Positions 24,620-38,542 of a stretch of DNA of 64,000 bases are shown piece after piece. Location of the stretch: positions 1,798,001 through 1,862,000 of the forward strand of contig JAEVHH010000006.1 of the NCBI GenBank assembly GCA_017607445.1, in the 5' to 3' direction. Under the pieces are notes generated by a model that was given only the letters and a program-made list of their open reading frames with translations, searched no databases and was not told the DNA's origin. Numbering within the stretch: position 1 is the first letter of the stretch; every line of letters starts with the position of its first letter. The stretch is from Histoplasma ohiense. Taxonomy: Eukaryota > Ascomycota > Eurotiomycetes > Onygenales > Ajellomycetaceae. Made by a program: the position numbers and the translations under genes.

Positions 24620-25188
24620 ATTCTAATCACTCTAAACTTTACTTGAGTGATCTGTTGTTACACACATCTACAATAAAGCACACAATGTTAGTTAAAACAC
24701 ACAATATTAGTTAAAACATGCAAGATGATCTTGACATATGCAAGATCTCTTGAAAACCAATCTGAATCCTCTACTGTCTCTGATGATCACAATGTGTGTT
24801 TGCAACAGTTGAATGATTAAATTCATGAATAAGAGTAGCAATTAGCTATTCTGCATGCACAACAGTGGCTCAACAAGTTGGAAGCACAGATTCATGAAGA
24901 TACTCTCATTGAGTCTCAATTAACTCAGAATATAACCACAGAATCACTGCAAAATCAATCTGTGAATGATACAGATGATGATAATGAAACACCACTGAGG
25001 TTAAAGATTAAGAACTATTATTGAGAAAAAAATATATTAGAATTTAAAAACTATAAAGATCACATATTGACTCTCTTTACATGCCATTGCTGGTATTATT
25101 GAAAGAAAGAAACACAAGATAAATGATGCTAAACTCTATCTTAATACTCATGTTAAGCAGAAATGATTGAATTTTGTATCAATGTATG

Positions 25189-25459
25189 TGTAATAGACGC
25201 AACGGAGATATCTATATTAGAAAATAGCTATGTGGCGATAGAAGAACACAGAACACACCAGAATTAATGAGGAGGAACATAGCACACAGCACCATAGACA
25301 GCTGTAGTGTGTGGTGGTCGCCTATATAATGCTTGCTGATATCCATAGATATTAGGAGATCAGTGATTAGCTTTGAATAATAGAGATTGCTACCTTCTTA
25401 ACATTCTATATGTGTACTTCACACTATTCTCATAATTATATCTACAACCATCTCTTACA
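25189..25459 (+). repeat. 5' LTR of A4
   Basis: 271 bp, TGTAATAGACGC...TTACA. Confidence 0.9.
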
Positions 25460-25564
25460 ATTCTAATCACTCTAAACTTTATTTGAGTGGTCTGTTGTTA
25501 CACACACCTATAATAAAGCATGCAATGTTAGTTAAAACACACAACATTAGTTAAAACATGCAAG

Positions 25565-26623
25565 ATGATTTTGATATGTGCAAGATCTCTTGAAAACCAA
25601 TCTGAATCTTCTACTGCCTTCAATGATCACAATGTGTGTTTGCAACAGTTGAATGATCAAATTTGTGAATGAGAGCAGCAATTAGCTATTCTGCATGCAC
25701 AACAGCAGCTCAATGAGTTGGAAGTGCAGATTTGTGGAGATACTCTCATTGAGTCTCAATTAACCCAGAATATCACCACAGAACTGCTGCAAAATCGATC
25801 TGTGAATGATATGAATGATGATAATGAAACACCATTGAGGTTGGAGATTAAGAACTATTATTGAGGAAAAAATATGTTAGAATTCAAGGACTATAAAGAT
25901 TGCATGTTGACTCTCTTTACATATCACTGCTGATATTATTGAAAGAAAGAACACAAGATAAATGATGCTAAACTCTATCTTGATATCCATGTTAAACAGA
26001 AATGATTGAATTTTGTATCATTGTATGAGAGATGTGGAGGAGCAACACTGTTGACTTTTGATGATATGTTATCACATCTAGAAATGCAAATTAACAATCC
26101 ACAGAATCAGTGCTGATTGGTGAGTCAAAAGTTTCAAGATGTGAAGCAACAAGAATGACAATTGATATGTGATTTCTCTAAATATCTTGAAGACTGGGAA
26201 TACTACTTACCTTCATATAGCAAAGAACAAAGAATGGATAACTTGTGTAGTAAGATGTTGAAGGTATTATACACAGAACTCAACTGTTGAAATCAAGAGC
26301 CTCAGAACTATGAAGAGTTGCTTTGAACTCTACAGACTCTCAAGAAAAATATGTCAGAGCAATGATATGCTATCTGCAAAGAAAGACCTGCAATATTTGT
26401 AGAGAATCAGTGTTGTTCTGATAAATCTAGCAACCATCAGAACAAGAGGAAATGAGAGAAACAAATGAGTTCAACTGAACAAATCAAGAAAGATAAATAT
26501 AACTGGATGAAGAAGTATTCTCACTGTCATAAGAAGGGTCATATTGCAAATGATTGTTGAATATTACACTCTGAAAAGTGCAACCAAGTTTGACAAGCAA
26601 AAAATCAACAATTTCAATTGTAG
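25565..26623 (+). pseudogene. gag: A4 gag
   Basis: ATG 25565 to TAG 26621-26623, 1059 nt as in A1 and A2. CCHC knuckle near 26517-26560. Many TGA codons. The codon at about 26195 reads TGG where A1 and A3 have TGA. Confidence 0.85.
26599..26605 (+). promoter_or_regulatory. Candidate -1 frameshift site AAAAAAT (A4)
   Basis: Gag codons GCA AAA AAT give X XXY YYZ phase. Confidence 0.68.
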
Positions 26624-29600
26624 AAGCAGCTGCTGCATTGGGAATATGAACAACTAGACTGTGAGATAAATGATTATTGATGATGAATATGTGGATGCTG
26701 ACAGAAGTGAGATGGTCAATGATGTGGATGCTAGTGAATTCTGATGCAGATGTGAACTTCATATCCCACATCTGAGCATCAAAATATTTCTTAAAGACAG
26801 AAGATAAACCAAAAGTAGTGGAAGCAGTTGATAATCATAAGATTAAATTATATGAACAATGAAGAGCTGCAATGAAGATTATTGATGATGAACATGTCCT
26901 CTGAGAAGGATTCCATCATTTTGAAGAGGCTGACATTAGCAGATATGATGTAATTTTGAGCATGCCATGATTGAAAGCTGCAAACTCTGATATCAACTGG
27001 GTGCAAAAATGTTGAATCTATAGAAAAGCATCAAATATTAATCATGTGCATCTGAATACTGCTAAAGAATTCACAACACTAATTAATGATGACAATATTA
27101 TATTTACTGTCTTATCATTACAAGCTGTGAATGCAGCAACTGAGTCAAATATCTCAGATGATTATAAAGATTATCTTGATGTATTTCAAGAAGACATATC
27201 TGATGCAGAACATGCATCTCATGATCATGTCATAGAGCTCAAATCTAGCAAGAAACCTTCATATCAACTGATATATAATTTATCACCACAAGAACTCTCT
27301 GTCCTTCAAGAATATATTGAAAAGATGTTAGAGAAGAATTGAATACATCTGTTCAAGAGCTCAGCCAGTGCATCAGTGTTATTTGCACTGAAGAAAGATG
27401 GAACTCTGTGTCTTTGTGTGAATTATTGAGGATTGAATGAAATAACAGTCAAGAATTGATATCCACTGCTCTTGATAAGTGAAATACTTGATAGATTAGC
27501 AGATGTCAAAATATATACACAACTGAACCTTAGAGATGTGTATTATAGAATTCACATATGAGTAGAGGATGAATGAAAAACAGCATTTTGAACACAATAT
27601 GAACACTTTAAATATCTAGTCTTATCTTTTGAGCTAATCAATGCCTCTGTGATCTTTTAATCTTATATTAACAAAGCCCTCAGCAATCTTTTAGATGTAT
27701 ATTGTGTGGCTTATCTTGACAATATTGTAATCTATTCAAACATGCTTGATGAACATGTCATCTATGTTAAGAATGTGCTGGAACGGTTAAGGCGATGGAG
27801 ACTATATGCCAAACTTAGTAAGTGTACATTTCATGCAACAGAAATTGGATTTTTGGGTTTTGTGGTTACCACACAGAGCATTACAGTTGAGAAACACTGC
27901 ATCAACATAATTCTAGATTGATCAGAACTGCAAACTATAAACAAATTGCAAATATTTCTAGAATTCATCAATTTCTATCATCTATTCATATACAAGTTCT
28001 CAATAATAACAGCACCTCTGACTGAATTGTTAAAAGATTATGAAATGAAAAAAGAGAAGAATAACACATCTGTCCAGTTAGACAAAAACTGCAAACATGC
28101 AATTTTGCAGTTAAAAGAATGCTTTACAAAAGCACCATTGTTGATTCACTTTGATCCACAGTGAAAACTCTGTATAGAAACAGACAGATCTGATGTTGCA
28201 ATCACCACAGTAATATCACAATTAATGAATGATGATCACTGACATCTGATTGTGTTTTGGTCTAGAAAGCTCACAGAAACAGAAAGATGTTATCAAATAT
28301 ATGATCTAGAAATATTGTCAATTGTAGAAGCTTTCAGACAATGGCATCACTACTTACATGATAGCAGACACTCAATAACTGTTTTATCTGACCATGTCAA
28401 TCTCTGACACTTCATGACAATGAAGCAGCTAAATGAGTGTCAGATTTGCTGAATGGAAATACTCTCAGCATTTGATTTTGAAATAGAGCACTGTTCTGAG
28501 AAAAATAATCCCACAGATGCATCAAGTCATTGCTCAGATTTTGTAAAACACACAGCTTTTTTGACAGAGCTTTCTACTCTGCAAGAGAAGCTATATAAGA
28601 GGATCTTTAAGTCACTAAAGACAAAAGAAAATACAAAGTTAGATCAATATGTCAAGATGATGTGAAAAGATCTGCAAGTTAATGAAAATTGTTGAGTGAA
28701 GAGATCTGTAGTCATCAATGATAACAATCTCTGCAGAATAAAGAACACATCTGTGGATGAGAATGAGATTGCAGACATTACAGAGTTAAATCTAGAGACT
28801 CTGATGCTACAGATTCTAACTGTCAAAGTATTTGAGTCTGAGACAGTCTATTGCAAAGAGATAGTCAAATCTATCATTGAACTCTTACTGCAGATTCAGA
28901 ATAGAGACACCAGCATGTCTGAACTTCACAGAAGACTAGAGATGAGTGACACTAGTGTAGATAATCATTCAATCTGAGCAGTAGATAAAAATGATCTGCT
29001 CAGAAAAGATGATAAAGTCTATATACCACAAGATAAAACTGTAAGACATGAAATAATGAAAATGAACCACAATGATTCCCAAGATAGCCATTTTGGATGT
29101 GACAAAATCATTGAAGTGATCAAATGCAAGTACTTGTGGCATGGTATGAGTGATGAGATTGCAGAATATGTGAGAACTTATGATGTTTGTCAACACATCA
29201 AGATACCACAGCACAAGCTGTACAGATTGCTACAATCACATTCAGTGCCAGATAAAAAATGATATACAATTAGCATGAACTTTATTGAAGATCTGTCAGA
29301 TAATAAAAAGAGAAGTCAAATCTATAATGCTATTGTTGTATTTGTTGATTTATTCATCAAATAAGTCATAATTGTGTCCACATCTTCAGAGCTAGATGCA
29401 GAAGAACTTACAGATATTATTGTATGAAGAATTGTGAAGAACTTTGATCTATCTGTGAACATTATTAGCAACTGAGATTCATTAATAAATAGCAAGTTTT
29501 GATTGACATTGTGTTATCTGCTCCATGTTCAATGAAAATTATCAACAGCATTCCACCCGCAAACCAACAGTCAGACAGAATGATTGAACCAGATGATTGA

Positions 29601-30387
29601 ACATTATCTTCACACATATTGCAGCTATCAGCAAGATAATTGGATAGAATGGATTCCTCTGATGCAATGGGTATATAACAACATCTTCCACACATCAATA
29701 AAAATAACACCATCTGAAGCAATGATCGGCCAACCAACTGAACTTCACATAGATGTGGAATCCCCAAGCATGGATGTGTAAAAATCAGCAATGAAACAAG
29801 TGGAATGGATGAAGCAAGTGAAGAACAAAATCTAAGAATGTCTGAAAGCTGTCAAAGCAGCTGAGAAAAAGTATTATGATCAGCATCATATATCAAAAAA
29901 CTTTAAGATAGAGAACTGAGTAATGCTGTGTGCAAAAAATATATCCATCTTGCAACTCTCACTCAAACTAGATCATTGATTTTTGAATCTCTTTCAAATA
30001 ATTGATATTCATGATATGCAGATGTACAAACTGAAACTCATGCTGTAATATAAAGAAATTCATTCTGTATTCTATATTTCTCTTCTCAAATCATATCACA
30101 TGCGCGATGGACAAATTCTGCAAGCAGAACTGATAATTATAGACATGCAAGAGAAATGAGAAGTTGAAGCTATATTAGACAAGTGTCAGTACTGCAGTCA
30201 AACACAATATCTTGTCAAATGAAAAGATTGTACAGACACAGATAATTTTTGGAAATCTGAGGAAAACTTGATGAACAGTCAGAAGTACTTGAAACAGTTT
30301 AATAAAATCTATCAGAAGTCAGTCAGTAAATGAAAATGAAGAAAATGATGATAACTGTTGAACATACTTATTTCACTCAGAGATTAA
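26606..30387 (+). pseudogene. pol: A4 pol
   Basis: Same architecture and length as A1 pol, stop TAA 30385-30387. The stretch 27046-27342 is open where A1 has TGA at the matching positions; A4 reads CAA there, pointing to an ancestral CGA Arg. RT active site YLDN (AAT 27721-27723). Integrase HHCC about 29056-29200, chromodomain about 30160-30290. Confidence 0.88.
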
Positions 30388-31518
30388 AAAACAGATCTGC
30401 CTCAGCTTGATCAGTGTCATTTGAGGAATTGTCATCAAGACAAACCTGCTTATTATCTCAGATTTTCTCAACTGGCAAAGCATGACATTTCAACAATGAC
30501 TTGGGAGCTGCAACTGGTGATGTAATCATCAGAATCTCATCAATCATCATTTCAGCTGAAGTCTCAGAAGAATCATCTCATTGAATCTTCTGAATCTTCA
30601 CAGCAAAGAATCTAATCACTGCAGTCACAGCACTCTGCAAAATATTAATGTTTGAAGTGTCTGCATCAGTGACAATTAAATCCTCAGCAGTGTTGATAAT
30701 CATCTGAGTCAATTCAACAGCATCCACTGACATCTAATAGAAAGTTAATATTATATACTGTAAAAACATCTGTTTCTAATAATAACTTACTGGAATGCAG
30801 ATGTGCTTTGTCACTGAGCAGTGCTTGCATTTTTTGTATTGACTCTCAGCAGACTCACAATGATGATGGGGGGATATTGTCAAATGTTGAATACAACAAC
30901 AGCAATATACTGCTGTGTTTCTTTCTAACACTTCAATGAGATCATCCACTTCCTCATCTTCATCTACATTATCAGCCAACTCAAATAATGTACCAAGATC
31001 TTGGCCCAGTGAGAATGATACTGATGTAATAGCAGGATGTGAAAATGTGCTTTCTGAAATGCTGCTATGATCAAATGCCACACTCTGCTGTGACAACAGA
31101 TCATCAGAGTTCATATAGAATTCTAGAATCTCATCTGTGTCCTCATAGATCTGCATGTCAAGTACAAACCTTGTAACAGCAGTTTGATATGTGGCAAATC
31201 TCTCATCTGAAACTTCATTGAAGAGCAGCATCTTGTGAAATTCATTGATTAAAGATTGACTGATTTTGTGAAAGCACTCAGACATCTATAATCTGTTAGT
31301 ACTCTTAACAACCTCAGTTTAAGAAAACTTATGGCAGCATAACTTCTATTTGATATATGGCAGATGTGACAGTGTGTCTGTTCATTGTTCACAAAGCAAG
31401 AATATACTGAAGGGTTCTGCAATCTCTTCAGACAATCCAAGCAAATGCTCTTGATGGCAGACAGCATATCATTCTTCATAGAATCTGAATCAGCAATGGA
31501 AACAGCTGGTTCTGACAT
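30368..31518 (-). pseudogene. Antisense six-cysteine gene of A4 (best-preserved copy)
   Basis: Exon 1 31518-31333, intron 31332-31286, exon 2 31285-30791, intron 30790-30734, exon 3 30733-30368. Exon sizes are 186, 495 and 366 nt, identical to A2. Exons 1 and 2 have no stop. Intron 2 keeps GTAAGT; intron 1 starts ATAAGT. Both six-cysteine modules are readable, separated by an acidic stretch (D/E-rich near 30960-30930). Exon 3 has TGA codons shared with other copies, so either the gene ends early in exon 3 (about 278 aa) or these are decayed sense codons. Function unknown; a nucleic-acid-binding or regulatory role is conjecture. Confidence 0.72.
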
Positions 31519-32061
31519 TCTATCATAACTTTAATCAGTACCAAGACCTTGTTCAAAGAAGAAGGAGAAGCAAAAGCAACAAGAAAGAAAAACAGATGTT
31601 GAAGATTGAAATCAATATTGCAATGTTGATCAAAAAGATTGCAACAACACAAAACTCAACTCAAAATGAAAAATACAACCATGCAATCAAAACTTCGAAT
31701 TTCACAATAAAAATCATATAGAAAGATACAGTGTACTTTATTTGATAAATTGATGTATTCTTTTTTAATAAAAAATTGTTAGTGGTGATGTTGGTGATGA
31801 TTTTCAGTGGAGTGTGATTTTTGGTGTAAAAGTCAAAGAAAAGGGGTTCAGAAGTTGTGTCTAAATTGTGATTGAACTGCATTGACACTGAAGATGGAAA
31901 AATGTTCTTCTGAAACAGCAATACTTCAGAATTAACCTCAACAATTAATTCAGCCCAATTCTGTGAACTCTATACAATATTAACCATGCAGCACATGTTA
32001 CAAACTTCGCATGTTGCAGTAAGAAGCCCTGAGGACCAGGCCTTTGAAGAAGGAAGATAAT
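31519..32061. other. A4 region between antisense gene and 3' LTR
   Basis: Homologous to 9997-10544. No supported ORF. Ends in GAAGGAAGATAA, the likely polypurine tract. Confidence 0.6.
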
Positions 32062-32332
32062 TGTAATAGGCACAATGGAGATATCTATATTAGGAAATAG
32101 CTATGTGGTGATAGAAGAACACAGAACACATCAGAATTAATGAGGAGGGATATAGCACACAGCATCATAGACAGCTGTAGCACATGATGGTCGTCTATAT
32201 AATGCTTGCTGATATCTGTAGATATTAGGAGATCAGTGATTAGCTTTGAATAATAGAGATTGCTATCTTCTTAACATCCTACATGCGTACTTCACACTAC
32301 TCCCATAATTATACCTACAACCATCTCTTACA
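32062..32332 (+). repeat. 3' LTR of A4
   Basis: 271 bp; CpGs of the 5' LTR replaced by CA or TG. Confidence 0.9.
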
Positions 32333-32908
32333 GCATGAGAGATGTGGAGGAGCAACACTGTTGACTTTTGATGATATGCTATCACATCTAGAAATGCAAA
32401 TTAACAATCCACAGAACCAGCACTGATTGACAAGTCAAAAGTTTCAAGATGCAAAGTAACAAGAATAGCAATTGATATATGATTTCTCTAAATATTTCAA
32501 AGACTGAGAATACTACTTACCCTCATATAGTGAAGAACAAAGAATGAATAACTTGTGTAGTAAGACATTGAAGATATTACACACTGAACTAGACTGTTGA
32601 AATCAAGAGCCTCAGAACTATGAAGAGTTGCTTCAAACTCTACAGACTCTCAAGAAAAATATATCAGAGTGACAGCATACTATTTGCAAAGAAAGATCTG
32701 TGATATTTATAGAGAATCAGCATTGTTCTGATAAATCTAGCAACTGTCAGAACAAGAGAAAACAAGAGGAATAAACAGATTCAATTGAACAAATCAAAAA
32801 AGATAAATATAACTGAATGAAGAAGTGTTCTCACTGTTATAAGAAGGGTCATATTGCAAATGATTGTTGAATGTTACACTCTGAAAAGCACAATCAAGTT
32901 TGATATGC

Positions 32909-32915
32909 AAAAAAC
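32909..32915 (+). promoter_or_regulatory. Candidate -1 frameshift site AAAAAAC (A3)
   Basis: Same place in gag as in the other three A copies. Confidence 0.65.
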
Positions 32916-35900
32916 CAACAATCTCAATTGTAGAAGCAGCTGCTGCATTGAGAATACAAACAACTAGACTGTGAGATAAACAGTTATTAGTGATGAATAT
33001 GTGAATGCTGACAGAAGCAGAATGGTTGATGGTGTGAATGCTAGTGAATTCTGATGTGGATGTGAACTTCATATCTCACACCTGGGCATCAAAATATTTC
33101 TTGAAGGCAGAAGATAAATCAAAAATAGTGGAAGCAGTTGATAATTATAAGATTAAATTATATGAACAATGAAGAGCTGCAATGAAGATTATCAATGACA
33201 AACATATTCTCTGAGAAGGATTCCACCATTTTGAAGAAGCTGATATTAGTGGATTTGATGTAATTTTGAGTATGCTGTGGTTGGAAGCTGTGAATTCTGA
33301 TATCAATTGAGTGTGAAGATGCTGAATCTATAGAAAAGCATCAAATATTAACCATATACATCTGAATACTGCTAAAGAATTCACAACACTAATTGATGAT
33401 GGCAATATTATATTTACTGCCTTATCATTACAAGCTGTGAGTGCAGCAACTGAGTCAAATATCTCAGATGATTATAAAGATTATCTTGATGTGTTTCAAG
33501 AAGACATATCTGACATGGAATATGCATCTCACAATCATGTCATAGATCTCAAACCTGGCAAGAAACTCTTATATCAACTGATATATAACTTATCATCTCA
33601 AGAACTCTCTGTTCTTCAAGAATATATTGAAAAGATGTTAGAGAAGAATTGAATATATTCATTCAAGAGCTCAGTCAGTGTCAGTGTTATTCACACTGAA
33701 GAAAGATGAAACCCTGTGTCTTTGTATGGATTATTGAGGATTGAATGAAATAACAGTCAAGGATTGATATCCACTGCCCTTGATAAGTGAAATACTTGAT
33801 AGATTAGCAGATGTCAAAATATATATGCAACTGAACCTTAGAGATGCATATCACAGAATTCACATATGAGCAGAGGATGAATGAAAAACAGTATTTTGAA
33901 TATAATATGAATACTTTGAATATCTAGTCTTATCTTTTGAGCTAATCAATGTCTCTGCAATCTTTCAATCTTATATCAACAAAGCCCTCAGTGATCTTTT
34001 AGACATATATTGCATGGCTTATCTTGACAATATCATAATCTATTCAAACACACTTGATGAACATGTTGTCCATGTTAAGAACATGCTGGAACGGTTAAGA
34101 TGATGGAGACTATATGCCAAACTTAGTAAGTATACATTCCACACAACAGAAATTGGATTTTTGAATTTTGTGGTTATCATGCAGAGCATTACTGTTGAGA
34201 AACACTCTGTTGACACAATTCTAGATTGATCAGAATCACAAACTATAAACAAATTGCAAATATTTCTAGAATTCATCAATTTTTATCATTGATTCATATA
34301 CAAGTTCTCAATAATAACAGCACCTCTGACTGAATTGTTAAAAGATTACAAAATGAAAAGGGAGAAAAATAACACATCTGTTCAGTTAGACAAAAACTGC
34401 AAGCACACAATTTTGCAGTTAAAAGAATGCTTTACAAAAGCATCATTGTTGATTCACTTTGATCTGCAGCAAAAACTCTGTATAGAAATAAATGGATCTG
34501 ATATTGCAATCATCACAGTAATATCACAATTAATGAATGATGATCACTGACACTCAATCATGTTTTGATCTAGAAAGCTTACAGAAACAGAAAGATGTTA
34601 TCAAATATATGATCTAGAAATGTTGCTAATTGTAGAAGCTTTCAGACAATGACATCACTATTTATATGATAGCAGACACTCAATAACTGTTTTATCTGAT
34701 CATATCAATCTCCAACATTTCATGACAACAAAGCAGCTAAATGAGTGTCAGATTCACTGAATGAAAATGCTCTCAGTGTTTGATTTTGAAATAGAGCACT
34801 GTTCTGAGAAAAATAATCCCACAGATGCATCAAGTCATTGCTCAGATTTTGTAAAACACACAGCTTTCTTGACAGAGCTCTCTACTCTGCAAGAGAAGCT
34901 GCATAAGAGGATCTTTAAGTCACTAAAGACAAAAGAAAATACAAAGTTAAATCAATATATCAAGATGATGTGAAAAGATCTGCAAGTTAATGAAAATTGT
35001 TGAGTGAAGAGATTTATAATTGTTGATGATAACAATCTCTGCAGAATAAAGAACACATCTGCAGATGAGAATAAGATTGCAGATATTATGAAGTTAAATC
35101 TAGAAACTCTGATACTATAAATTCTAGCTGTCAAGATATTTGAGTCTGAGACAGTCTATCACAAAGAAATAACTGAATCTATCATTGAACTCTTACTGCA
35201 GATTCAGAATAGAGACACTGACATATCTGAACTTCACAGAAGACTAGAGATGAGTGACACTAATATAGATAATTGTTCAATCTGAGCAGTAGATAAAGAT
35301 GATCTGCTCAGAAAAGATGATAAAGTCTATATATCACAAAACAAGACTATAAGACATGAAATAATGAAAATGAATTATGATGATCCTCAAAGTGGCCATT
35401 TTGAATGTGACAAAATCATTGAAGTGATCAAACACAAGTACTTGTGGCATGATATGAGTGATGAGATTGCAGAATATGTGAGAACTTGTGATGTTTGTCA
35501 ATGTGTCAAAATATCACAGCACAAGCCATACAGATTGCTACAACCACATTCAGTGTCAGATAAGAAATGGCATACAATTAGCATGAACTTTATTGAAGAT
35601 CTGTCAGATAATAAAAAGAGAAGTCAAATCTATAATGCTATTGTCATATTTGTTGATTTATTCATCAAATGAGTCATAATTGTGCCCACATCTTTAGAGC
35701 TAGATGCAGAAGAACTTATAGATATTATTGTATGAAGAATTGCAAAGAACTTTGATCTATCTGTGAACATTATTAGCAACTGAGATTCATTAATAAATAG
35801 CAAGTTTTGATTGACATTATGTTATCTGCTTCATATTCAACAAAAATTATTGATGACATTCCACCTGCAAACTGATAGTCAGACAGAATGATTGAACCAG

Positions 35901-36695
35901 ATGATTGAACATTATCTTTGCATATATTGCAGCTATCAGCAAGATAATTGAATAGAATGAATTTCTCTGACACAATGAGTATATAACAACATCTTCCACA
36001 CATCAATAAAAATAATATCATCTGAAGCAATGATCAGCTGATCAACTGAACTTTGTATAGACATGAAGCCCCCAAGCATGAGTGTGTCAAAATCAGCAAT
36101 GAAACAAGTGAAACAGATGAAGCAAGCAGAGAACAAGATCTGAGAATGTCTGAAAGCTGTCAAAGCAGCTGAGAAAAAGTATTATAATCAGTATCATATA
36201 TCAAAAAGCTTTAAGATAGAGGACTGAGTAATACTGTATGCAAAAAATATATCCATCTTGCAATTCTCATTCAAACTAGATCATCAATTTTTGAGTCTCT
36301 TCCAAATAATTGATATTCATGATATGCAGATGTACAAACTGAAACTCACACTACAATATAAAGAAATTCATTCTGTATTCCATGTTTCTCTTCTCAAATC
36401 ATATCACATATGCAACAGACAAATCTCACAAGCAGAACTGATAATTATAGACATGCAAGAGAAATAAGAAGTTGAAGCTATATTAGACAAATATCAATAC
36501 TACAGTCAAACACAATATCTTATCAAATGAAAAGATTGTACAGACACAGATAATTCTTGAAAATCTAAGAAAAACTTGATGAACAGTCAGAAGTACTTGA
36601 AACAGTTTAATAAAATCTATCAGAAATCAGTCAGTAAATAAAAACAAAGAAGATGATGATGACTGCTGAATATACTTATTTCATTCAGAGATTAA
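32916..36695 (+). pseudogene. pol: A3 pol
   Basis: Same domain order as A1. RT about 33660-34190 with YLDN (AAT 34029-34031). Integrase zinc domain 35364-35520, chromodomain about 36470-36600, TAA at 36693-36695. Open pieces include 33437-33652 and 34761-34973, broken by TGA codons. Confidence 0.86.
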
Positions 36696-37536
36696 AAAAC
36701 AGATCTGTCTCAGCTTGATCAGTGTCATTCAAGAAATTGTCATCAAAACAAATCTGCTTATTATCTCAGATTTTTTCAACTGATGAAGCACAACATTTCA
36801 ATGATGACTTGAGAGCTGCAATCAGTGATGTAATCATCAGAATCTTATCAATCATTATTTCAACTGAAGTCTCAGAAGAATCATCTCATTGAATCTTCTG
36901 AATCTTCACAGCAAAGAATTTAACCACCACAGTTACAGTGCTCTACAAAACATTAATATTCAAAACATTCACATCAGTGACAATTAGATTCTCAGCAGTG
37001 TTGATAATCATCTTAGTCAATTCAACAGCATTCACTGATATCTAATATGAGTTAATGTTATATATCATAAAAACATCTGTTTTGAATAATAACTTACTGA
37101 AATGCAGATATACTTCATCACTGAGCAGTGTTTGCATTTTTTGTATTGACTCTCAGCAGACTCACAATGATGATGAAGAGACATTGTCAAATGTCAAATA
37201 CAACAACAGCAATATGCTGCTGCATTTCTTTTTAATATTTCAATAGAATCATTCACTTTCTCATCTTCATCTACATTATCAGTCAACTCAAATAACATAT
37301 CAAGATCTTGACTCAGTGAGAATGACACTGATGTAATAGCAGAACACAAAAACACACTTTCTGAAACACTGCTATAATTGAATGCCACATCTCACTGTGA
37401 CAACAGATTATCAGAGTTTATATAGAATTCTAGAATCTCATCTGCATTCTTATAGATCTGCACATCAAGTACAAATCTCATAACAACAGTTTGATATATG
37501 ATAAATCTCTCATTCAGAACTTCATTGAAAAGCAGC

Positions 37537-38133
37537 TGTGATGAGTTAGCACCCATTAGTAATTAACTTACGCAATCAACTCCCCTTCTGCACCCGCTTG
37601 TTTCTGGCTGTTGTGACCTCATGTAACCCTCGATGCTCTTCCACTCTGTGCTCCGCACTCATATAGTTTCTAATGATTCTTCTGTGTAGCTCTTAACATT
37701 CTTCCACTCTGTGCTCTGCACTTGTGTAGTCTCTAATGATTCTTCTGTGTAGCTTCTTATGTTCCTCTGCTCTGTGTTCTGTGCTTGTGTAGTCTCTAAT
37801 GATTCTTCTGTGTAGCTTCTTACATTCTCTCACTCTGTGTTCTGTGCTTGCATAGTCTCTAATGATTCTTTCATGTAGCTCTCAATGATTCCTCTGCCTC
37901 ACATTCTGCACTCATATAACTTCTAACAATTCTTACATGTACCTCTTAATGTTCTTCCACTCCACACTCCACTGTGGAGTGGCTTCTGATATTCTTCCAC
38001 TCTGAACTTTCCTCTATAAGAATCCTCTTCATACAACCTTTTCTTCTGATTTCTTTTCTCTTTCTTTTCTTAATCAATTTGTAATCTGTAATTAGGATAG
38101 TACCAAATTGTTAATTGAAGTACACCCATTACA
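37537..38133 (+). repeat. 5' LTR of B2
   Basis: 597 bp, TGTGATGAG...ATTACA, with five internal units of about 63 bp. TATAAG at 38015-38020 is a plausible core promoter. Confidence 0.92.
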
Positions 38134-38542
38134 TTATGAATTGATTCTTCTGCATTTAAGGCCTGAGTGTCTCATTATTAGTTCTTACATCTGAGTGTGT
38201 TGTTATCAGTTCTTATGTCTGAGTGTGTTGTTACCAGTTCTTACATCTGAGTGCATTGTTTACAGATCTGAGTGTCTAGTCATTACAAGAGATCTCTTGT
38301 GGGCCTGAGTGCTCTTATCATTAGTTATATAGGCCATCATGTCTAAGCATCTGAAACACAATCAACTGTGTTCTATAAGGTCTGAGTGTCTACAAACTGT
38401 AACACTGTGAATAGCATTCACAAAGAAGCTTGACCAAGCTTAGCACTGCAACACTGTGAATAGTGTCTGCAAGAGGACTGAGTGCCTACAAGTATTCCTT
38501 TTCTTTTTTTTTTTTTATTATTATATATTCTTAGATATCAAA
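38134..38542 (+). other. B2 leader with direct repeats
   Basis: Three or four imperfect units of about 32 bp containing GTTCTTACATCTGAGTG (about 38180-38280), then a long pyrimidine tract and TTCTTAG just before gag. The tract resembles an intron 3' end, but no donor can be assigned with confidence. Confidence 0.6.

Larger units (their letters stand above)
25189..32332 (+). mobile_element. Chromovirus copy A4 (family A), full length, nested in A3 gag
   Basis: LTRs 25189-25459 and 32062-32332, 271 bp each. Flanks GTATG (25184-25188) and GCATG (32333-32337) form a 5-bp duplication with one transition. Same orientation as A3, its close relative. Confidence 0.95.
24725..32933 (+). pseudogene. 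gag: A3 gag, split by A4
   Basis: First part 24725-25188, second part 32338-32933, ending TAG. A 1-nt insertion in AAAGAAACACAAG (about 25110) breaks the frame relative to A4; allowing for it, pol is again in -1. Zinc knuckle near 32826-32870. Several TGA stops. Confidence 0.8.
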
